Below are positions 22,997 through 25,943 of a stretch of 25,943 bases of DNA, in pieces. The stretch is from Pseudomonadota bacterium (GTDB lineage Bacteria > Pseudomonadota > Gammaproteobacteria > Burkholderiales > Burkholderiaceae_D): assembly GCA_023389425.1 (NCBI GenBank), contig JAEWEK010000040.1, positions 1 to 25,943 on the forward strand, given 5' to 3'. How positions within the stretch are numbered: the stretch's first letter is position 1; each line of letters opens with the position of its first letter. Made by a program: the position numbers and the translations under genes. Below the pieces are notes generated by a model. It saw only the letters and a program-made list of their open reading frames with translations, was not told the DNA's origin and did no database searches.

Positions 22997-23872
22997 TTAT
23001 TTGCCGGCGCCCGGACTCTTCATGTATTTGAAAAAGTCCGAATTGCTGTCGATCACCATCACGTCGCCATGGTTCTTGAAGGTGGCGCGGTAGGCTTCCA
23101 GCGAGCGGTAGAACTTGTAGAACTCGGGGTTCTTGCCGAAGGACCTGGCGGAAATCTCGGCGGCCTTGGCATCGCCCTCGCCCTTGATCTTCTCGGCATC
23201 GCGGTAAGCCTCGGCCAGGACCACGGTCCGCTGGCGGTCGGCATCGGCCTTGATGCGCTCGGATTCGGCATTGCCGTCCGCCCGCAGCTCGTTGGCCACG
23301 CGCACGCGCTCGGCCTTCATGCGGTCGAACACGGCGTTGTTGACCTCGTCGGAGAAATCGATGCGCTTGATGCGCACGTCGACCACGTCCATGCCCAGCG
23401 TGCGGGCCTCGGCCACCACCTTGCCGCGCACCGCGTCCATCATCGGCGCGCGCTCGGCCGAGATCACCTGGTGCACGGTGCGCTTGCCGATCTCGGCGTC
23501 GAGCGCGGTCTTGACCAGCTGCGCGAGACGGTCGCGCACCTTGCCTTCGTCGCTGCCGAAATTGACGTAGTAGTTGCGCGGATCGGCGATGCGCCATTTG
23601 ACGTAGCTGTCGACCAGCAGGTCCTTCTTGTCCGCGGTCGGGTAGCGGTCGTTGTCCGGCGTTTCCAGCGTCAGCAGGCGCTTGTCGAGGTAGACCACGT
23701 TCTGCAGCGGCGGCGGCAGCTTGAAGTGCAGACCGGGCTCGGTGACGACCTCATGCACTTCGCCCAAGGAGAACACCATCGCGTAACGGCGCTGGTCGAC
23801 CACGAACATGGTCGACGAGGCCAGCATCACGACCACGACGATCGCGACCAGCAGGGTGACAATGCGGTTCAT
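22997..23872 (-). CDS. hflC: FtsH protease modulator, SPFH protein
   Basis: The protein has 291 residues with one N-terminal membrane anchor (about 5-25, VTLLVAIVVVVMLASSTMFVV) and a periplasmic SPFH/band-7 domain starting VDQRRYAMVFSLGEV. The C-terminal half is a long charged helix rich in ERIKADADRQRTVVLAEAYRDAEKIKGEGDAKA, typical of the family. HflC and HflK form the large cage that encloses FtsH hexamers and limits their access to membrane substrates. The start codon overlaps the hflK stop (TGATG), so translation is coupled. The gene ends just before a strong terminator. Confidence 0.97.
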   Translation of the reverse strand: MNRIVTLLVAIVVVVMLASSTMFVVDQRRYAMVFSLGEVHEVVTEPGLHFKLPPPLQNVVYLDKRLLTLETPDNDRYPTADKKDLLVDSYVKWRIADPRNYYVNFGSDEGKVRDRLAQLVKTALDAEIGKRTVHQVISAERAPMMDAVRGKVVAEARTLGMDVVDVRIKRIDFSDEVNNAVFDRMKAERVRVANELRADGNAESERIKADADRQRTVVLAEAYRDAEKIKGEGDAKAAEISARSFGKNPEFYKFYRSLEAYRATFKNHGDVMVIDSNSDFFKYMKSPGAGK

Positions 23873-25191
23873 CAGCGCGTCTCCCGTTCACGCAGCGCTT
23901 CGCGGCTGCGCGGATCGATCTTGCGCACCGATTCGGCAGCGGGCGCCGCCTGGTCCGGCTGCGCGGCCTGCTGCGGCGCTTGCTGCGCCGGCGGGACTTG
24001 CTGGTTCTGCGGCTGCGGCACCGGCACCGGGCCGGACTTGCTGCCGATGGCCGCGTCGTTGGCGGCGGTCTTTTCCATCATCTTGTCGAGCGGCAGGTAG
24101 ATCGTGTTGTTGGCCTTGGAATCGACCAGCACTTTGCTGGCGCTGCTGTAAATCTGCTGCATGGTTTCGATGTACATGCGTTCACGCGTGACGGCCGGCG
24201 CCTTGGCGTATTCGGCCACCACCTGGTCGAAACGGGCGGCGTTGCCGGCGGCGGTTTCGACCGTCTTGGCGCGGTAGGCCTCGGCTTCCTGCAGCTGGAT
24301 GGCGGCACTGCCCTTGGCGGTGGGGATCACGTCGTTGGCGTAGGCCTCGCCTTCGGCCTTGGCACGGGCGCGGTCCTCGGCGGCCTTGATGGCGTCGCTG
24401 AAGGCGGCCTGCACCTGTTCCGGCGGCTGCACCGCCTGCATCGCCACGGTGGTGACCTGGGCGCCCATCTTGTAGCGGTCGAGCATCTGCTGGGTGATCG
24501 TGCGCACCTCGCTGGCGACGGCGTCGCGGCCCTGGTACAGCAGGGCTTCCATGCTCTTCCTGCCGACCACTTCGCGCGCTGCGCTTTCGGCAGCGGCACG
24601 CACGGTGTCGTCCTGGTCGCGCTCGGAGAACAGCCAGGCCACCGGATCCTTGATCTGGTACTGCACCGAGAACTGGACGTCGACCAGGTTCTGGTCGTCG
24701 GTGACCATCAGCGATTCCTGCGGCTGGCGGTTGCGCACATTGTTGCGGTAGCCGATTTCAGCCGTGTTGATCTTGCCGGTGTTGACCAGCTGGTGGCCCT
24801 GGATCGGATAGGGCCAGCGCCAGTTGAAGCCGGGCTTGGCGATGTGGCTGATCTTGCCGAAGGTGGTGACCACGCCGACCTGGCCGTCCTGCACGATGAA
24901 GGCGCCGCTGGCGAGCCAGATCAGGGCCACGATGAAAACGATGACGGAGGCGGTGATGCCGGCGCCGCGCATGTCGGGCTTGAGCTTGCCGCCGCCGTCG
25001 CCGCCGCCGCGCTGGCCGAACAGGCGGTTCAGGCGCGCGTTGAAATCGCGCCACAGCTGGTCGAGGTCGGGCGGGCCTTCGCCGGGGCGGCGGCCTTCCT
25101 GCGCCTTGGCGTCATCTTTGGGATTGTGGCCCCATCGAGGGTCGTTCAGCGATGGCTTGATGCCGGTTCTTTTTAGTATGGAAGCAAGCAT
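23872..25191 (-). CDS. hflK: FtsH protease modulator, SPFH protein
   Basis: The protein has 439 residues. A cytoplasmic N-terminus opens with SLNDPRWGHNP and a Gly-rich stretch (61-68), followed by one membrane span (about 77-98) and the SPFH domain VQDGQVGVVTTFGK... . The C-terminus (about 385-425) is unusually rich in Pro, Gln and Ala, a low-complexity tail common in proteobacterial HflK. It partners HflC around FtsH. It begins 6 nt after the hflX stop and ends overlapping hflC by one base, so the three genes form one unit. Confidence 0.97.
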   Translation of the reverse strand: MLASILKRTGIKPSLNDPRWGHNPKDDAKAQEGRRPGEGPPDLDQLWRDFNARLNRLFGQRGGGDGGGKLKPDMRGAGITASVIVFIVALIWLASGAFIVQDGQVGVVTTFGKISHIAKPGFNWRWPYPIQGHQLVNTGKINTAEIGYRNNVRNRQPQESLMVTDDQNLVDVQFSVQYQIKDPVAWLFSERDQDDTVRAAAESAAREVVGRKSMEALLYQGRDAVASEVRTITQQMLDRYKMGAQVTTVAMQAVQPPEQVQAAFSDAIKAAEDRARAKAEGEAYANDVIPTAKGSAAIQLQEAEAYRAKTVETAAGNAARFDQVVAEYAKAPAVTRERMYIETMQQIYSSASKVLVDSKANNTIYLPLDKMMEKTAANDAAIGSKSGPVPVPQPQNQQVPPAQQAPQQAAQPDQAAPAAESVRKIDPRSREALRERETR

Positions 25192-25197
25192 AGGCTC

Positions 25198-25943
25198 TTA
25201 GTGGGGCCCGACGGTGGGGGAAGAAAGGTCGTCGCCCGGTTGCGCGAAGCCATGTTCGAATTCCTCGCGCTCCAGCGGAAACTCGGGCAGGCCGGGGCCG
25301 GCGGTGGCCGCTTCGGCGATCGCATCGCGCAGCAGGTCCAGGCCGGCGCCACTCTGGGCGCTGATGAAAACGCGGCTGATTTTATCATATTCATCACGTT
25401 CCACTCCCGGCTCCAGCCCGGCGGCATCGATCTTGTTCCACACTAAAATTTGCGGAACATGGTCGGCGCCGATCTCGCGCAGCACCTCGTTGACCTGCTC
25501 GATCTGCTCGTTGCGCACGGGCGATGCGCCGTCGACGACGTGCAGCAGCAGGTCGGCGTGGATGGTTTCCTCCAGCGTGGCGCGGAAGGCGGCGACCAGC
25601 TGGTGCGGCAGCTCGCGCACGAAGCCGACGGTGTCGGAAATGACGACATTGCCCACCTCGTCGCCGAGGTAGAGGCGGCGGCTGGTGGTGTCCAGCGTCG
25701 CGAACAGCTGGTTGGCGACGTAGACGCCGGCCTTGGTCAGGGTGTTGAACAGGGTCGACTTGCCGGCGTTGGTATAGCCGACCAGCGACACGGAAAACGT
25801 CTGGTTGCGGCCGCGCGCGCGGCGCTGGGTCTCGTGCTGCTTGCGCAGCTTGGCCAGGCGGGTGCGCAGCATCTTGACGCGCTCGCCGATCAGGCGGCGG
25901 TCGGTCTCGAGCTGGGTTTCGCCGGGACCGCGCAGGCCGATAC
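25198..25943 (-). CDS. hflX: GTPase HflX, C-terminal part (5' end outside window)
   Basis: The frame is open to the window edge; 247 residues are visible. They begin in IGLRGPGETQLETDRR, the end of the HflX N-terminal domain, then a basic coiled region (MLRTRLAKLRKQHETQRRARGR) and the Obg/HflX-type G domain: G1 GYTNAGKST, G3 DTVGFV with RELPHQLVAAFRATLEE, and G4 NKID. HflX binds the 50S subunit and splits stalled or stress-inactivated ribosomes. The ATP/ribosome-binding N-terminal part lies outside the window. hflK starts 6 nt after the stop. Confidence 0.96.
   Translation of the reverse strand, partial: IGLRGPGETQLETDRRLIGERVKMLRTRLAKLRKQHETQRRARGRNQTFSVSLVGYTNAGKSTLFNTLTKAGVYVANQLFATLDTTSRRLYLGDEVGNVVISDTVGFVRELPHQLVAAFRATLEETIHADLLLHVVDGASPVRNEQIEQVNEVLREIGADHVPQILVWNKIDAAGLEPGVERDEYDKISRVFISAQSGAGLDLLRDAIAEAATAGPGLPEFPLEREEFEHGFAQPGDDLSSPTVGPH

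Overview
The window looks like chromosomal DNA of a high-GC betaproteobacterium, most likely Oxalobacteraceae (Massilia/Telluria/Duganella-like). This rests on gene content, not on a database search. Pointers are the hflX-hflK-hflC ... hisZ-purA-phosphoribosyltransferase neighbourhood usual in Burkholderiales, a PEP-CTERM-anchored protease, a TonB receptor next to pectinases, and intergenic palindromes of the TTCCCGC...GCGGGAA type.

Layout. (1) 1-6157, plus strand: a pectin-use block. It holds the 3' part of a TonB-dependent receptor, a secreted two-domain enzyme joining a GH28 polygalacturonase to a CE8 pectin methylesterase, and a second GH28 enzyme with a Tat-type signal. The enzymes would cut and de-esterify pectin outside the cytoplasm and the receptor would import products. 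(2) 6158-8094: a 31-bp inverted repeat pair, a 66-aa acidic protein gene, and two identical tRNA-Asn(GTT) genes with near-identical terminators. The tRNA copies bracket a lower-GC gene for an unrecognised 391-aa protein. (3) 8141-11553: an aspartate/aromatic aminotransferase (minus) divergent from uvrB (plus). (4) 11614-12684, minus: a trypsin-like protease with a PEP-CTERM anchor. The 308-bp gap at 12685-12992 has no gene. It carries a near-consensus sigma-54 promoter and a candidate upstream activator site for the protease, and perhaps a promoter for the next gene. (5) 12993-15093, plus: a POT-family peptide transporter and a GNAT acetyltransferase. (6) 17809-15045, minus: marC-like membrane protein, AraC-type regulator and GT1-type glycosyltransferase, probably one unit. 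Its end overlaps the GNAT gene tail to tail. (7) 17868-18595: a 54-aa basic protein (minus) with a perfect ribosome binding site, and a 127-aa coiled-coil/membrane protein (plus). (8) 25943-18649, minus: hflX (cut by the window edge), hflK and hflC with a terminator; a lipoprotein gene; then hisZ, purA and a phosphoribosyltransferase with a terminator.

Most of the window is ordinary core genome. The parts most worth attention are the GH28-CE8 fusion, the unknown gene between the duplicated tRNA-Asn cassettes, the sigma-54 control region of the PEP-CTERM protease, and the dispersed palindromes. I found no CRISPR array, rRNA, transposase, integrase or complete phage module. Many long open frames opposite the real genes are by-products of the high GC content.
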